Below, piece after piece: positions 1 through 7,905 of a stretch of 36,316 nucleotides of DNA (position 1 is its first letter; every line of letters begins with the position of its first letter). Origin of the DNA: JAOAPY01 sp041492185 (GTDB lineage: Bacteria > Acidobacteriota > Blastocatellia > Pyrinomonadales > Pyrinomonadaceae); contig JBGPWL010000048.1 of assembly GCA_041492185.1 (NCBI GenBank), forward strand, positions 1-36,316. The letters are read 5' to 3'. The translations under genes were made by a program, and so were the position numbers. The notes below the pieces were generated by a model. That model made no database searches, was not told the origin of the DNA, and worked only from the letters and a program-made list of their open reading frames with translations.

Positions 1-2058
1 CAAGGCAAGTTCTCAAATTACGATACCGATCTGATTCGCCCGATCGTCGATTTCACCGCCAGGCTCGCCGGTCGAAATTACGACCCAGAGACGCCGGAAG
101 GTTTTGCCATGCGTGTGATTGCCGATCACGCGCGTGCGGCTGCTTTCTCAATCGCCGACGGCATTTTACCCGCTAACGAAGGGCGCAATTACGTGCTGCG
201 CAAGATCATGCGGCGGGCGATCTATCAGGGGCGCCACGCGTTGGGCCTTGAAGATTTGTTCTTCTACAAAGTGACCAACTTCGTCGTCGATCAGATGGGC
301 GAGGTCTATCCGGAACTCGAAAGCCATCGCGGGTTCATCGAGAAAATGGTGCGGTTGGAAGAAGAACGCTTTAGGACCACGCTCTTGGTAGGGCTACAAA
401 AAGGTGATGAGATCTTCAATCACAAAGAAACTACGGATCTCATGTCTCGGTTAATTGTACAATTTGAACAACCGGACGGTCGGAGTGACTTGAGGAAGAA
501 CGCAGATTTTCAAAGTCTCTTTAAGAAGCTCGCTCCACTAAATGATACCTATGGCCTACCGCCCGACTTGATTAGAGTCGGTCTCGAGGAGCGCGGATTG
601 AGTATTCCGCAGCCGACTTTTACCGCCTGGTTTATTCAACACATAAAGGCTCTCCAGAAATCAGATCTGCGTGGGCCGGGTACAGAGGCAAGGGTGCGAG
701 ACGCTCAATGGTCGCTGGTGGAAGAACAATTTGGCAAGACGGAATTTTTCGGATACGACCGAACTTCTTTGGATGACGCAATAGTCTTGACGGTATTTCC
801 CGACACCGAGGGGGCTTGGGAATCAGCTACTGAGATACGGGACGGCGAAGGGTGCTATGTCATACTCGATAAGACTCCGTTTTATGCAGAGTCGGGTGGT
901 CAGGTTGGGGATTCCGGAATCATTATTGGCCATAAAGTAAAGTTCATAGTTAGGGACACGTTTGCGACTTCTGGTGGCCTTACAATTCACAAAGCGCTTG
1001 CCGAGTGCGACGGAGTTGTTTTGACGGAGAAGTTATTTGGTACCCGTGTGGTCGCGCAGGTCGATGTCGAGAAGCGCGACGCGACGCGACGCAATCACAC
1101 GGCTACGCACTTGATGCATGCGGCGCTGCGCGAGGTGCTGGGGACGCACGTCAAACAAGCCGGCTCAGTCGTTGCGCCGAGCTATCTGCGTTTCGACTTC
1201 AGTCATTATCAGCCGCTGACCGATGGTGAGATCGAAGAGATAGAACGTCTGGTGAACTATCACATCCTGCGCAACGAACCGGTGCAGACTGACGAGATGG
1301 CCGTTGAGGAAGCGATGCGTTCGGGCGCAATGGCCCTGTTTGGCGAGAAGTATGGCGAGAGGGTGCGCGTGCTTTCAATCAAAGGCACGGAAGGAATCTT
1401 CTCGAAGGAGTTGTGCGGCGGCACGCACGTGCGCGCGACTGGCGACATCGGTGTCTTCAAGATCACCAGCGACGAATCGATTGCCTCAGGCGTGCGGCGT
1501 ATTCGCGCCGTCACCGGCATCGATGCTTACGAGCGTTTTCGTGAAGACGAGTTGCTGATCGATCAGGTGGCGAGTAGCTTGCGCACCTCACGCGCTGAAT
1601 TGCCGGCAGTTGTCGGCAAGCTTCAGGACGAACTGAAGAAAGCGCGGCGCGAGGCAGATGAACTGCGTTTGAAGATTGCCACCGGTCCTGCCGGTTCCGA
1701 TTCATCAAATGGCGACGATGCGCGCGAAGTCAACGGCGTCCGCGTGCTCACTCGTGAAGCCAGCGGTCTGGATGCCGCGGGGATGCGCCAACTCTCTGAC
1801 ACGCTGCTGGCTCGCATCAAGTCAGGCGTGGTGGTGGTTGGCCGCAGCAACGATGGCAAGGCTTCGCTGATCGTGCGCACGTCCGACGATCTCACAAAGA
1901 AAATCCCAGCCGGACAAGTGATTAAGGAGCTTGCGCCCATCATCGGCGGCAAAGGCGGCGGCAAACCCGACATGGCCGAAGGCGGCGGCAACCAACCAGA
2001 GAAACTCGCTGAGGCGCTGGAAGCAAGCTACAGTGTGATCGCAAAGCTCCTCACCTAG
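1..2058 (+). CDS. alaS: Alanine--tRNA ligase, 5'-truncated by window edge
   Basis: Charges tRNA-Ala with alanine in the cytoplasm and edits mischarged Ser/Gly. The frame is open from base 1, so the gene starts upstream and lacks most of its catalytic domain; the first Met at 109 is internal. Visible in order: end of the class II aminoacylation domain (NYVLRKIMRRAIYQGR), a linker, the editing domain with zinc motifs HTATH (about 1096) and CGGTH (about 1417), and a C-Ala domain ending in a glycine-rich GGKGGGKPDMAEGGG segment. The part from about 373 to 1050 is divergent: the usual FxLYDTYGFP motif reads LNDTYGLP, and this stretch is AT-richer with many TTA, ATA and AGG codons, whereas both flanks are GC-rich and conserved. 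The reading frame is intact throughout, so the enzyme is probably functional, perhaps a recombinant allele. Confidence 0.96.
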   Translation, partial: QGKFSNYDTDLIRPIVDFTARLAGRNYDPETPEGFAMRVIADHARAAAFSIADGILPANEGRNYVLRKIMRRAIYQGRHALGLEDLFFYKVTNFVVDQMGEVYPELESHRGFIEKMVRLEEERFRTTLLVGLQKGDEIFNHKETTDLMSRLIVQFEQPDGRSDLRKNADFQSLFKKLAPLNDTYGLPPDLIRVGLEERGLSIPQPTFTAWFIQHIKALQKSDLRGPGTEARVRDAQWSLVEEQFGKTEFFGYDRTSLDDAIVLTVFPDTEGAWESATEIRDGEGCYVILDKTPFYAESGGQVGDSGIIIGHKVKFIVRDTFATSGGLTIHKALAECDGVVLTEKLFGTRVVAQVDVEKRDATRRNHTATHLMHAALREVLGTHVKQAGSVVAPSYLRFDFSHYQPLTDGEIEEIERLVNYHILRNEPVQTDEMAVEEAMRSGAMALFGEKYGERVRVLSIKGTEGIFSKELCGGTHVRATGDIGVFKITSDESIASGVRRIRAVTGIDAYERFREDELLIDQVASSLRTSRAELPAVVGKLQDELKKARREADELRLKIATGPAGSDSSNGDDAREVNGVRVLTREASGLDAAGMRQLSDTLLARIKSGVVVVGRSNDGKASLIVRTSDDLTKKIPAGQVIKELAPIIGGKGGGKPDMAEGGGNQPEKLAEALEASYSVIAKLLT

Positions 2059-2398
2059 TTTGCTGTAACAGCTAATTCTTTACGGCCCGCCATTCATGCG
2101 ACTATGGACAGGGTCGGATATGGAACTCGACGGTTCGTGTTTCTTCGGTTTCGTTCGCGTGATTTCGTGGATCGTCTTTCTGCGGCTAACCAACGGACGA
2201 TCCACGAAGTTACACGAAAAGGCCGGAACCTACACGAACTAGCTCTAGCAATACCGAGTTCCTGATTTCTCCTGCCGGTGCATGGTCGAACTGGTGTAAA
2301 GTAGGTGTTCCGGCACGCTAGCTGTATAGATCGAGATCCACGAACTCACACGAACACAATTCAGCAAAAACAGATTGCGAGCGCGCGAGTGAAGAACT
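2059..2398. other. Intergenic region with paired inverted repeats, no gene
   Basis: This 340-base gap between alaS and the convergent peptidoglycan-binding gene shows no credible ORF. It holds an inverted pair of about 44-base repeats (listed separately) and a third, shorter copy near 2335-2357. No strong alaS terminator hairpin with a T-run is visible; the repeat pair may serve that role. Confidence 0.6.
2132..2243. repeat. Head-to-head inverted repeat pair (TTCGTGGATCGTC family)
   Basis: The left arm (2132-2176) ends in TTCGTGGATCGTC, and the right arm (2196-2243) is its imperfect reverse complement starting GACGATCCACGAA. The innermost 13 bases pair perfectly around a 19-base loop (2177-2195). 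Outer parts match imperfectly (TTCGTGT...TTCG). A third partial copy, GATCCACGAACTCACACGAA, lies at 2335-2354 in the right-arm orientation. It could act as a bidirectional terminator between the converging genes. Confidence 0.75.
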
Positions 2399-2755
2399 CT
2401 ACATGCTCTTCTGTTTCTCAGTGAGCGCGATGCCCATCTTTTCCAGCGTGACCTTGTTGAGCGTGCCTGTGACTTTTAGTTTTTCGGCTTCCTGATACTT
2501 TTTCAAACCGGCACGTGTGTCCGCGTCAAGCTTTCCGATCTGTTCGCCGCTGTAAAAGCCGCGCTGTTTCAGAATTGCCTGGGCCTGGTTGATCTGATCT
2601 TTCGTGGCGCGAAAAATCGGCTTTCGTTTCGGAGCCGAATTCGAATTTGCATTCTTATTCTGGACCGGTGTCGTGGAGGAGTTGCTGTTCTGATCCGCAA
2701 TCGCAATCGAGCATGCAAACGAAAGCGACAGTAACGTTGTGATGATTTTCTTCAT
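2399..2755 (-). CDS. Secreted peptidoglycan-binding domain protein
   Basis: A 118-aa protein. The N-terminus (MKKIITTLLSLSFACSIAIA) is a signal peptide, followed by an Asn/Ser-rich spacer to about residue 40. From about residue 50 there is one PG_binding_1-like three-helix repeat (IKQRGFYSG-type turn, then LDADTRAGLKKYQEAEKL and VTGTLNKVTLEKMG). Such domains bind peptidoglycan non-catalytically. No catalytic domain is attached, so it is probably a small periplasmic wall-binding protein. The ATG at 2755 has GAGGA about 8 bases upstream. It stands alone, convergent with alaS. Confidence 0.85.
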   Translation of the reverse strand: MKKIITTLLSLSFACSIAIADQNSNSSTTPVQNKNANSNSAPKRKPIFRATKDQINQAQAILKQRGFYSGEQIGKLDADTRAGLKKYQEAEKLKVTGTLNKVTLEKMGIALTEKQKSM

Positions 2756-2966
2756 TGTCGTGTCCTCATTTGTGAGACGCGCGGAACGCGCCGCTGATCA
2801 AATTTGAGAAATCAGCCTACGTAAAAGCGCAGCTATGATACTACCCATGTCAATAAGGCTAGGCCGATTTCCATGCCCTCGTATTTGACTAATTTTTTGC
2901 TACGCATCTCAAGTAGCGTGGCCCAAACCAAAGCTACGAGCCAGACGCGAAACGGCGAAACTCCTT

Positions 2967-2990
2967 AAAAAACGCCCCAGAAGGCGCGTT
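2967..2990 (-). terminator. Rho-independent-like terminator on minus strand
   Basis: On the minus strand the sequence reads AACGCGCC-ttct-GGGGCGTT followed by TTTTTT. This is an 8-bp stem with one mismatch, then a U-run. No protein gene lies upstream of it on that strand before the plus-strand gene at 3162, so it either ends an unseen short transcript from the 3000-3150 region or blocks antisense transcription. Confidence 0.5.
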
Positions 2991-3000
2991 CTAAACGTTG

Positions 3001-3029
3001 TTGTTAAATGGCCAACGGCGTGGTATTAT
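3001..3029 (+). promoter_or_regulatory. Sigma-70-like promoter for lytic transglycosylase
   Basis: A -35 box TTGTTA (3001-3006) and a -10 box TATTAT (3024-3029) are separated by exactly 17 bases, and the -10 is preceded by TGG, an extended -10 feature. Transcription would start near 3036, giving a leader of about 126 bases. Confidence 0.5.
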
Positions 3030-3161
3030 CTGTTCGGCTCGCTTGCCGAAGTTGGTTTCTCATTAGTTCGTCATAGCTTGCTTCACATTCTCGTTAGGCG
3101 CTCCCTGAATCTTGTCCCCGGTACACACGCAAGCCGCTAAGTCACACTAGGATTGGATTGC

Positions 3162-3968
3162 ATGAAAAAGTTCGCATTCGTTCTTGCCTTTACGTTTGGC
3201 CTGGCGCTTCCCGCTTTCGCCCAGACATCGCCCGGTTATCGTTTCGACAATTTTGATTTCGCAAACGGCATTCGCATCGAGACGCCTCAGCAACCCGCGC
3301 GAGGTAAGCGTGCCAGGCGAACTGCGCGATTAGGTAATCAAGACAAGGCGACGAAGATAGATCAAGCGCCAAAACAGTTAACGCGTCTGACAAGCATGGC
3401 GATCGGCCGATCGCTCGATGCGTTCACTACGGGTGACGCGAACATTGATAATCTGATTGTCGAATCAAGCGCTCGCAACGGTGTCGATCCGGTTTTGGTT
3501 TACGCCATCATGCACCAGGAATCGACTTTCAAGTCGCACGCGGTCTCTCCGAAGGGCGCGCGCGGGTTGATGCAGTTGATGCCAAAGACGGCGGCACGCT
3601 ACGGCGTCACGAATATTTTTAATCCGCGTCAGAACATTGAAGGCGGCGCGCGGTACCTGCGATTCCTGCTCGATCTGTTTGACGGTGATGTGGAACTCGC
3701 GCTCGCCGGGTACAACGCCGGGGAAGGCGCGGTGATGAAGTACGGCAACCGCATCCCGCCCTACAGCGAGACTCAGGAATATGTGCGACGCATCGGCCGA
3801 CGATATGCGTTAATGCGCGATCCGCTTACGGCGCGAAACGCCAACAGACTAACGCGCGAGCAGCTTGCGGCAATGAGAGGCAAGGAATCGCTGCCGCTCA
3901 ATATCTACGAGCAGACTGTGTACGCGATTCGTCTTCCCGATGGCAGGTTGCAGTTGGTCAGCCAATAG
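3162..3968 (+). CDS. Periplasmic lytic transglycosylase, SLT/goose-lysozyme fold
   Basis: This enzyme cleaves the MurNAc-GlcNAc bond of peptidoglycan to form 1,6-anhydroMurNAc. It has 268 aa from the ATG at 3162; a TTG at 3153 is possible, but AGGA at 3149-3152 suits the ATG and the signal peptide (MKKFAFVLAFTFGLALPAFA) starts there. A basic linker is followed by the SLT domain from about residue 95: catalytic Glu120 in HQES, then GARGLMQLMPKTAARYGV, NIEGGARYLR and ALAGYNAGEGAV, all standard for the MltC/Slt family. It is a single-domain enzyme with no LysM. It has its own promoter and is followed by a strong terminator, so it is monocistronic. Confidence 0.92.
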   Translation: MKKFAFVLAFTFGLALPAFAQTSPGYRFDNFDFANGIRIETPQQPARGKRARRTARLGNQDKATKIDQAPKQLTRLTSMAIGRSLDAFTTGDANIDNLIVESSARNGVDPVLVYAIMHQESTFKSHAVSPKGARGLMQLMPKTAARYGVTNIFNPRQNIEGGARYLRFLLDLFDGDVELALAGYNAGEGAVMKYGNRIPPYSETQEYVRRIGRRYALMRDPLTARNANRLTREQLAAMRGKESLPLNIYEQTVYAIRLPDGRLQLVSQ

Positions 3969-3991
3969 ACGGCGCCAGTTAATGGTTTAGG

Positions 3992-4030
3992 AGGCGGGCT
4001 TTCATGACTGAAGGCCCGCCTTTCTTTTTT
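3992..4030 (+). terminator. Strong rho-independent terminator
   Basis: A 13-bp stem (left arm 3992-4004, right arm 4009-4021, one G-T pair) with the tetraloop TGAC is followed by a T-rich tract (TTTCTTTTTTT). It lies 23 bases after the lytic transglycosylase stop codon. Confidence 0.92.
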
Positions 4031-4129
4031 TGGTGGACTTGTTTAGGTATGATGCATCGGTAGTCAAACTCGAAATGATCCCTTAGAATCGTCAGGCCTG
4101 CGCGCTGTTGGTTTAAGGAGAATTCCGAA

Positions 4130-4729
4130 TTGAGGTCGAACCCCATGCGTTGTTTTAACTGTGGCTCTTACGTCGCTCCCGGCGTTCGTTTCTGTTCCTC
4201 GTGTGGGTCGCCGGCAGACGATCCGGAAAGCACGCGCATTGCGCGTTCACAGCCGGTCGCTGGTCAGGGGAATGGCGAGTCTGACGCGCTCGAACACAAA
4301 GTCTTCACGGTGCGGCCGACGATGCTGTTCGTCAAAGTCGGATACGCGCTCTCCGTCATCGGCGCCATCGCCGCAGTCATCTTGCTGGCGTGGCTCGGCC
4401 TGCCGTGGTGGATTGCTTTGCCTCCGGCGCTGGCATTGCTGCTCATTCCTGCTTACTACCACATCAAACGCAACATGATTCGCTACACGGTTACGGACTC
4501 GACGATCGAGATCGATACCGGGTTGATTTCGCGCACGACGCGCAGCATTCCCTTGAGCAAGATCCAGGACGTGACAGTGTCAGCCACTATCCCTCAGCGC
4601 ATCCTCGGCTTTGGCGATGTCGTCGTAGACAACGCGAGCGAAGTCGGCGGCACTACGGTGCTGAAGAACATCAACAATCCCCGCCACTACGCCGACCTGC
4701 TTTTGCGCGAACTGAGGCGCTGGCAGTAG
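4130..4729 (+). CDS. Zinc-ribbon and bacterial PH (YdbS-type) membrane protein
   Basis: A 199-aa protein. The N-terminal zinc ribbon has CFNC (Cys8, Cys11) and CSSC (Cys22, Cys25). Two hydrophobic helices (about residues 64-105) form a membrane hairpin, followed by a bPH_2/DUF304 domain (YTVTDSTIEIDTGLISRTTR, then SIPLSKIQDVTV). Function is unknown; relatives are bacterial PH-domain membrane proteins. Start: AAGGAG at 4115-4120 sits nine bases before a TTG at 4130, while the ATG at 4145 is too far away, so the TTG start is favoured. It follows the transglycosylase terminator and precedes the DUF6599-like gene by 93 bases. Confidence 0.82.
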   Translation: MRSNPMRCFNCGSYVAPGVRFCSSCGSPADDPESTRIARSQPVAGQGNGESDALEHKVFTVRPTMLFVKVGYALSVIGAIAAVILLAWLGLPWWIALPPALALLLIPAYYHIKRNMIRYTVTDSTIEIDTGLISRTTRSIPLSKIQDVTVSATIPQRILGFGDVVVDNASEVGGTTVLKNINNPRHYADLLLRELRRWQ

Positions 4730-4822
4730 ACTTCCTCTGATGGTAATTCACCGATTCGGGAACATCCCAATGGTCGCTGGGTTCTAAGTGTCGAGTTCCC
4801 AACTAACAGCAGAGGTGTTGGA

Positions 4823-5995
4823 TTGCGTTTGTTCGTTTTGTTAGTTCTGTTGGTGGCGGCCCTCTCGATGGTACCCGCGCCGAAGTCGCGCGCGGCTGAA
4901 TCGTCGTTTGCTGCGGCCGTCAAAATCCTGCCTGGGCGAATCAAAGACTTCGTCGCAGATGGTGCAGCGCGGCCGTCAAAAGGGCTTCAAAGCGGTGATT
5001 TCAACGAAACTGGGGAAGCCACGCGTGAATACCGACCAGCGACTGGAGAACGCTTGTCCATCACCGTGGTCACTACAAACTCAGAGTCGAGTGCCTATGC
5101 GTTTCTAACGAGCTGTGTCAGTAGGTATCAGGAAGATGCAGTTGCGGCTGGGCGTGACGCGAGGATACTCCAGGGCGAGGCGATTGGAACAGCCAGCTAT
5201 CGATTCGCTGACGCACTTTTCTTTTACAAAGGTCCGGTCTACGTTGTGGTAGGTCAGATGGCAAGAGGAAAGAATCCTGAGCAAGTAGTGGTCTTGGCTC
5301 ACGCCTTTGCCGACCTATTGGATAAAGGTGAGGGAGAACTTCCCGCACTCGTAAAGCATCTGCCCGATTGGCCACGCGCGCAGCAAGGCCTGAGATACGC
5401 TGTGCATGCGACAACGCTCGCGCGCATAATCCCGGGTCAGCCAGTGATCGAGACGATCGGCTTCGAAGGCGGCGCTGAAGCCGTCGCCGCGAATTACGGA
5501 TCATCACAACTCGTCATCGTCGAATTCAACACTCCGCAACTTGCCAGCGACAACGACCGGCGCATCATCGCGAAAATTCAAGAGCTGCGCACTCAGGGTC
5601 AATCCGTGCCGACGGCTTATCGGCGAGTCGGAAACTATTCAGTGTTTGTATTCAACGCGCCGGACGAGCAGACGGCCAATCGGTTAATCGATCAGGTCAA
5701 GTATGAACAAGTGGTCCAGTGGCTTCCCGGGAAAACAATTTCGCTGGCAGCGAGGGAAAGAGAATACGTCGAAACCACGTTAGGCGTTTTTGTATCGGTG
5801 GTTAAAGCGTCGGGATTGGCGATTGTGCTGTGTCTCGGTCTGGGTGGCTTCGTCGGCACCCTGTTGTTCCGTCGGCGGCGCGCGCGACAGTCGGCCATGG
5901 AGGCTTATTCGGATGCTGGTGGAATGCTTCGTCTGAACATCGACGAATTGACCGCTCAGACTGACCCCTCAAAACTGATCGGACCAGGTTCGTAA
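4823..5995 (+). CDS. DUF6599-like exported protein with C-terminal membrane anchor
   Basis: A 390-aa protein starting at a TTG with AGAGG about nine bases upstream. It has an N-terminal signal peptide (about residues 1-24), then two similar-looking alpha/beta halves, and one transmembrane segment at about residues 325-347 (ASGLAIVLCLGLGGFVGTLL) followed by a positively charged cytosolic tail. The pattern matches the DUF6599 family I associate with Acidobacteriota; function is unknown. The 4980-5340 part has somewhat lower GC than the rest. It converges on the aminotransferase operon across a repeat pair that probably acts as terminator. Confidence 0.65.
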   Translation: MRLFVLLVLLVAALSMVPAPKSRAAESSFAAAVKILPGRIKDFVADGAARPSKGLQSGDFNETGEATREYRPATGERLSITVVTTNSESSAYAFLTSCVSRYQEDAVAAGRDARILQGEAIGTASYRFADALFFYKGPVYVVVGQMARGKNPEQVVVLAHAFADLLDKGEGELPALVKHLPDWPRAQQGLRYAVHATTLARIIPGQPVIETIGFEGGAEAVAANYGSSQLVIVEFNTPQLASDNDRRIIAKIQELRTQGQSVPTAYRRVGNYSVFVFNAPDEQTANRLIDQVKYEQVVQWLPGKTISLAAREREYVETTLGVFVSVVKASGLAIVLCLGLGGFVGTLLFRRRRARQSAMEAYSDAGGMLRLNIDELTAQTDPSKLIGPGS

Positions 5996-6020
5996 AACTC
6001 GAGTGCAGCACTCCAAACCT

Positions 6021-6150
6021 CTCAAACTCCCTCTCCCTTTGGGAGAGGGCTGGGGAGAGGGTTTGAGACGATGTGGCTAGTAAATATTTTTAGTTTTCTC
6101 CCGCACTCACGCCCTCTCCCTAACCCTCTCCCAAGGGGAGAGGGGACTTT
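6021..6150. repeat. Head-to-head CCCTCTCCC/GGGAGAGGG repeat pair
   Basis: The left unit (6021-6067) carries CCCTCTCCC (6029-6037), GGGAGAGGG (6041-6049) and GGGGAGAGGG (6052-6061), bracketed by CTCAAAC and GTTTGAG. The right unit (6112-6145) is its inverted counterpart: CCCTCTCCC, CCCTCTCCC, GGGGAGAGGGG, followed on plus by TTTTT. This type of repeat is common in diverse bacterial genomes. It sits between convergent genes and could terminate transcription in both directions. Confidence 0.85.
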
Positions 6151-6162
6151 TTCAGCATCTTG

Positions 6163-7287
6163 CTAGGGCAGTTTGCCCACAAGCTCGTCAATCTCTTCGC
6201 GCGTATTGTAGAGGTGAGGCGCGATGCGGAGCCGGTCGCCGCGTGGTGCGGTGATGATATTTCTTTGCTTGAGCTGTGCGTAGAGAGCCATGGGCGTCAA
6301 GCCGCCGTAATGACGAATGCAGACAATCTGCGACTTTTCGTCCGGTCGACGTGAACTCACAATCTGATAGTCTCGTTGACTCAGCCGGTCGCAAAGGTAG
6401 TCTGTTAGTTGCTCAAGGTAAGAGGCGATGCGCTCGATTCCCACTTCTGTCAGGAGCTTCAAGCTGGCTTCGAGACCGTGAATCAGCGCCGTGGGCGCGG
6501 TGCCGGTTTCCCAGGCGAGCGTGCCTCGATTCCATCTCTGGTCAAAGTTGAAATAATCCTCTGGATCGGGAACGCTGGTCCAACCGACGAGTGTCGGCTC
6601 AATTCGATCGCGGGCGCGATCAGACAAGTAAAGTATGCCGACACCTTCGGGAGTTAAGAGCCACTTGTGACCGGCGCCTGCGGCAACGTCGATCAATTCT
6701 GCTTCAACATTTGTCGGCAGCACTCCCATCGCCTGAATGACGTCGACGACGAGCAGCGCATCGTGTGCTCGGGCAGCGCGCGCCAGCCGCTCAAGGTCCG
6801 CGCGGAAACCAGATGCATATTGCACCTGACTAATTGCGAGAATGCGCGTCTTGCCATCGATGAGTCCTATCATCTCTTCAAGATCGATTCGTCCATCGCG
6901 CTCTTCACACATGCGCACTTCAACGCCATGCGACTCGCGCAAACGAAGCCAGGGATAGATATTCGAAGGAAATTCGTTGCGAAAGGTCACGAGGTTGTCG
7001 CCGGCACGCCAGCGCAGACCGTTTGCGATCGTCGAAAGACCATCTGAAGTGTTGCGCATGAACGCGATTTGCTCGGGCCGCGCGCCAATCATGTTTGCGA
7101 CGAGACTTCGAGCCCGCTCCTTTGTGGCGACCCAGTTGCGATAGTTGATTGATCCGTGCTCGGCGACGTCGCGCAGTTGCGCTTGAATCGCTTCGATGGT
7201 TGTTAGCGGAGGCGGCGAGACGGCCGCATGATTCAAATAGACAGCATGCCCAGTCACGGGAAACAGCGCGCGCAGTTCATCGTTCAT
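6163..7287 (-). CDS. PLP-dependent aminotransferase class V family protein
   Basis: A 374-aa fold-type I PLP enzyme related to cysteine desulfurases and isopenicillin-N-epimerase-like proteins. Visible: the N-terminal VYLNHAAVSPPP motif, MRNTSDGLSTIANGL (cofactor phosphate region), VVDVIQAMG (Asp binding the PLP pyridine), and the Schiff-base lysine Lys208 in GAGHKWLL. No cysteine-rich desulfurase active-site loop is evident, so the substrate is open. The Met at 7287 suits the family start; a TTG at 7344, three bases after the upstream stop, is an alternative, and neither has a strong ribosome site. Last gene of the asparaginase operon. Confidence 0.85.
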   Translation of the reverse strand: MNDELRALFPVTGHAVYLNHAAVSPPPLTTIEAIQAQLRDVAEHGSINYRNWVATKERARSLVANMIGARPEQIAFMRNTSDGLSTIANGLRWRAGDNLVTFRNEFPSNIYPWLRLRESHGVEVRMCEERDGRIDLEEMIGLIDGKTRILAISQVQYASGFRADLERLARAARAHDALLVVDVIQAMGVLPTNVEAELIDVAAGAGHKWLLTPEGVGILYLSDRARDRIEPTLVGWTSVPDPEDYFNFDQRWNRGTLAWETGTAPTALIHGLEASLKLLTEVGIERIASYLEQLTDYLCDRLSQRDYQIVSSRRPDEKSQIVCIRHYGGLTPMALYAQLKQRNIITAPRGDRLRIAPHLYNTREEIDELVGKLP

Positions 7288-7347
7288 AGATTCTTGTGAC
7301 CCTGTACTTCGACCGACAGGAATCAGCGAGGGTGAAACTCCCAAGCG

Positions 7348-7893
7348 TCACGGCGCAAATGGCCGACCGTAAAACTCCTTATAAAGCCAACCCAGAACAC
7401 GAACTTCCGCGGTGCAGAGAGTCTCGAGCCAGCAGTTGATGAGAAATTCCGAGCGGCCGCGCTGGGTCGGGATCTTCGCGGATTCAGTTACGACTGAATG
7501 GCCGTCGCTCAGATCGAGTTGGTAGGCTGCCGAGATTTCTTCGTTGGCCTTTGATGCGGCATCGAGCGCGTTGAGAAGCTGGCTGATCCAGGAGTGCAAG
7601 TCCGGTTCAGTTGAATGTTCGGCGAGGGCCTGAATGATTCCGATCGCGAGCCTGTCTTCAGCGCGGTTAAACAGAAAGACGTCTTCGTCGGCGCGGTGGC
7701 TCTGCTCCTGTTTCCACTGAAAGACTTCTTCAACCCGCGGATGCTTGATTACGGAAACGCGCTGGTCGTAATTCAGAAACCATTCAATTACGTCAGGCAC
7801 CGAATCGACATCCACGCGCCCTCGTGCGTCGCGGAGAAGAGGCGGCTGATTCAGGGCTGGCTGCTGGCCATTGCTCTTGTCGGGGGCTGACAT
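7348..7893 (-). CDS. Hypothetical protein in asparaginase operon
   Basis: A 181-aa, mostly helical, soluble-looking protein that I do not recognise. Acidic and Trp-containing stretches are spread over it (for example VIEWFLNYDQRVSVIKHPRV, WLETLCTAEVRVLGWLYKEF). There is no signal peptide, membrane segment or Cys/His metal motif. The ATG at 7893 has GAGGAG about eight bases upstream, and that ribosome site overlaps the TGA of the asparaginase gene, implying coupled translation. The next gene begins just after its stop. Its function may relate to the aspartate/asparagine or PLP enzymes beside it, but nothing in the sequence proves this. Confidence 0.8.
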   Translation of the reverse strand: MSAPDKSNGQQPALNQPPLLRDARGRVDVDSVPDVIEWFLNYDQRVSVIKHPRVEEVFQWKQEQSHRADEDVFLFNRAEDRLAIGIIQALAEHSTEPDLHSWISQLLNALDAASKANEEISAAYQLDLSDGHSVVTESAKIPTQRGRSEFLINCWLETLCTAEVRVLGWLYKEFYGRPFAP

Positions 7894-7905
7894 CAAACCT
7901 TCTCC

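Larger units (their letters stand above)
2756..3161. other. Divergent intergenic region with promoter and orphan terminator
   Basis: This 406-base gap separates the divergent peptidoglycan-binding and lytic transglycosylase genes. It contains a minus-strand terminator-like hairpin (2967-2990) and a plus-strand sigma-70-like promoter (3001-3029), each listed separately. The remaining 126-base leader of the transglycosylase has a small hairpin (TCGGC-tcgctt-GCCGA, about 3034-3049). No known riboswitch was recognised. Confidence 0.5.

Noticed and set aside
2132..2357. CRISPR-like repeats
   Set aside because: Units are inverted and irregularly spaced, with no regular spacers and no cas genes in the window.
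3036..3161. Riboswitch in the lytic transglycosylase leader
   Set aside because: Only one small hairpin is evident, and I could not match c-di-GMP or c-di-AMP consensus elements.
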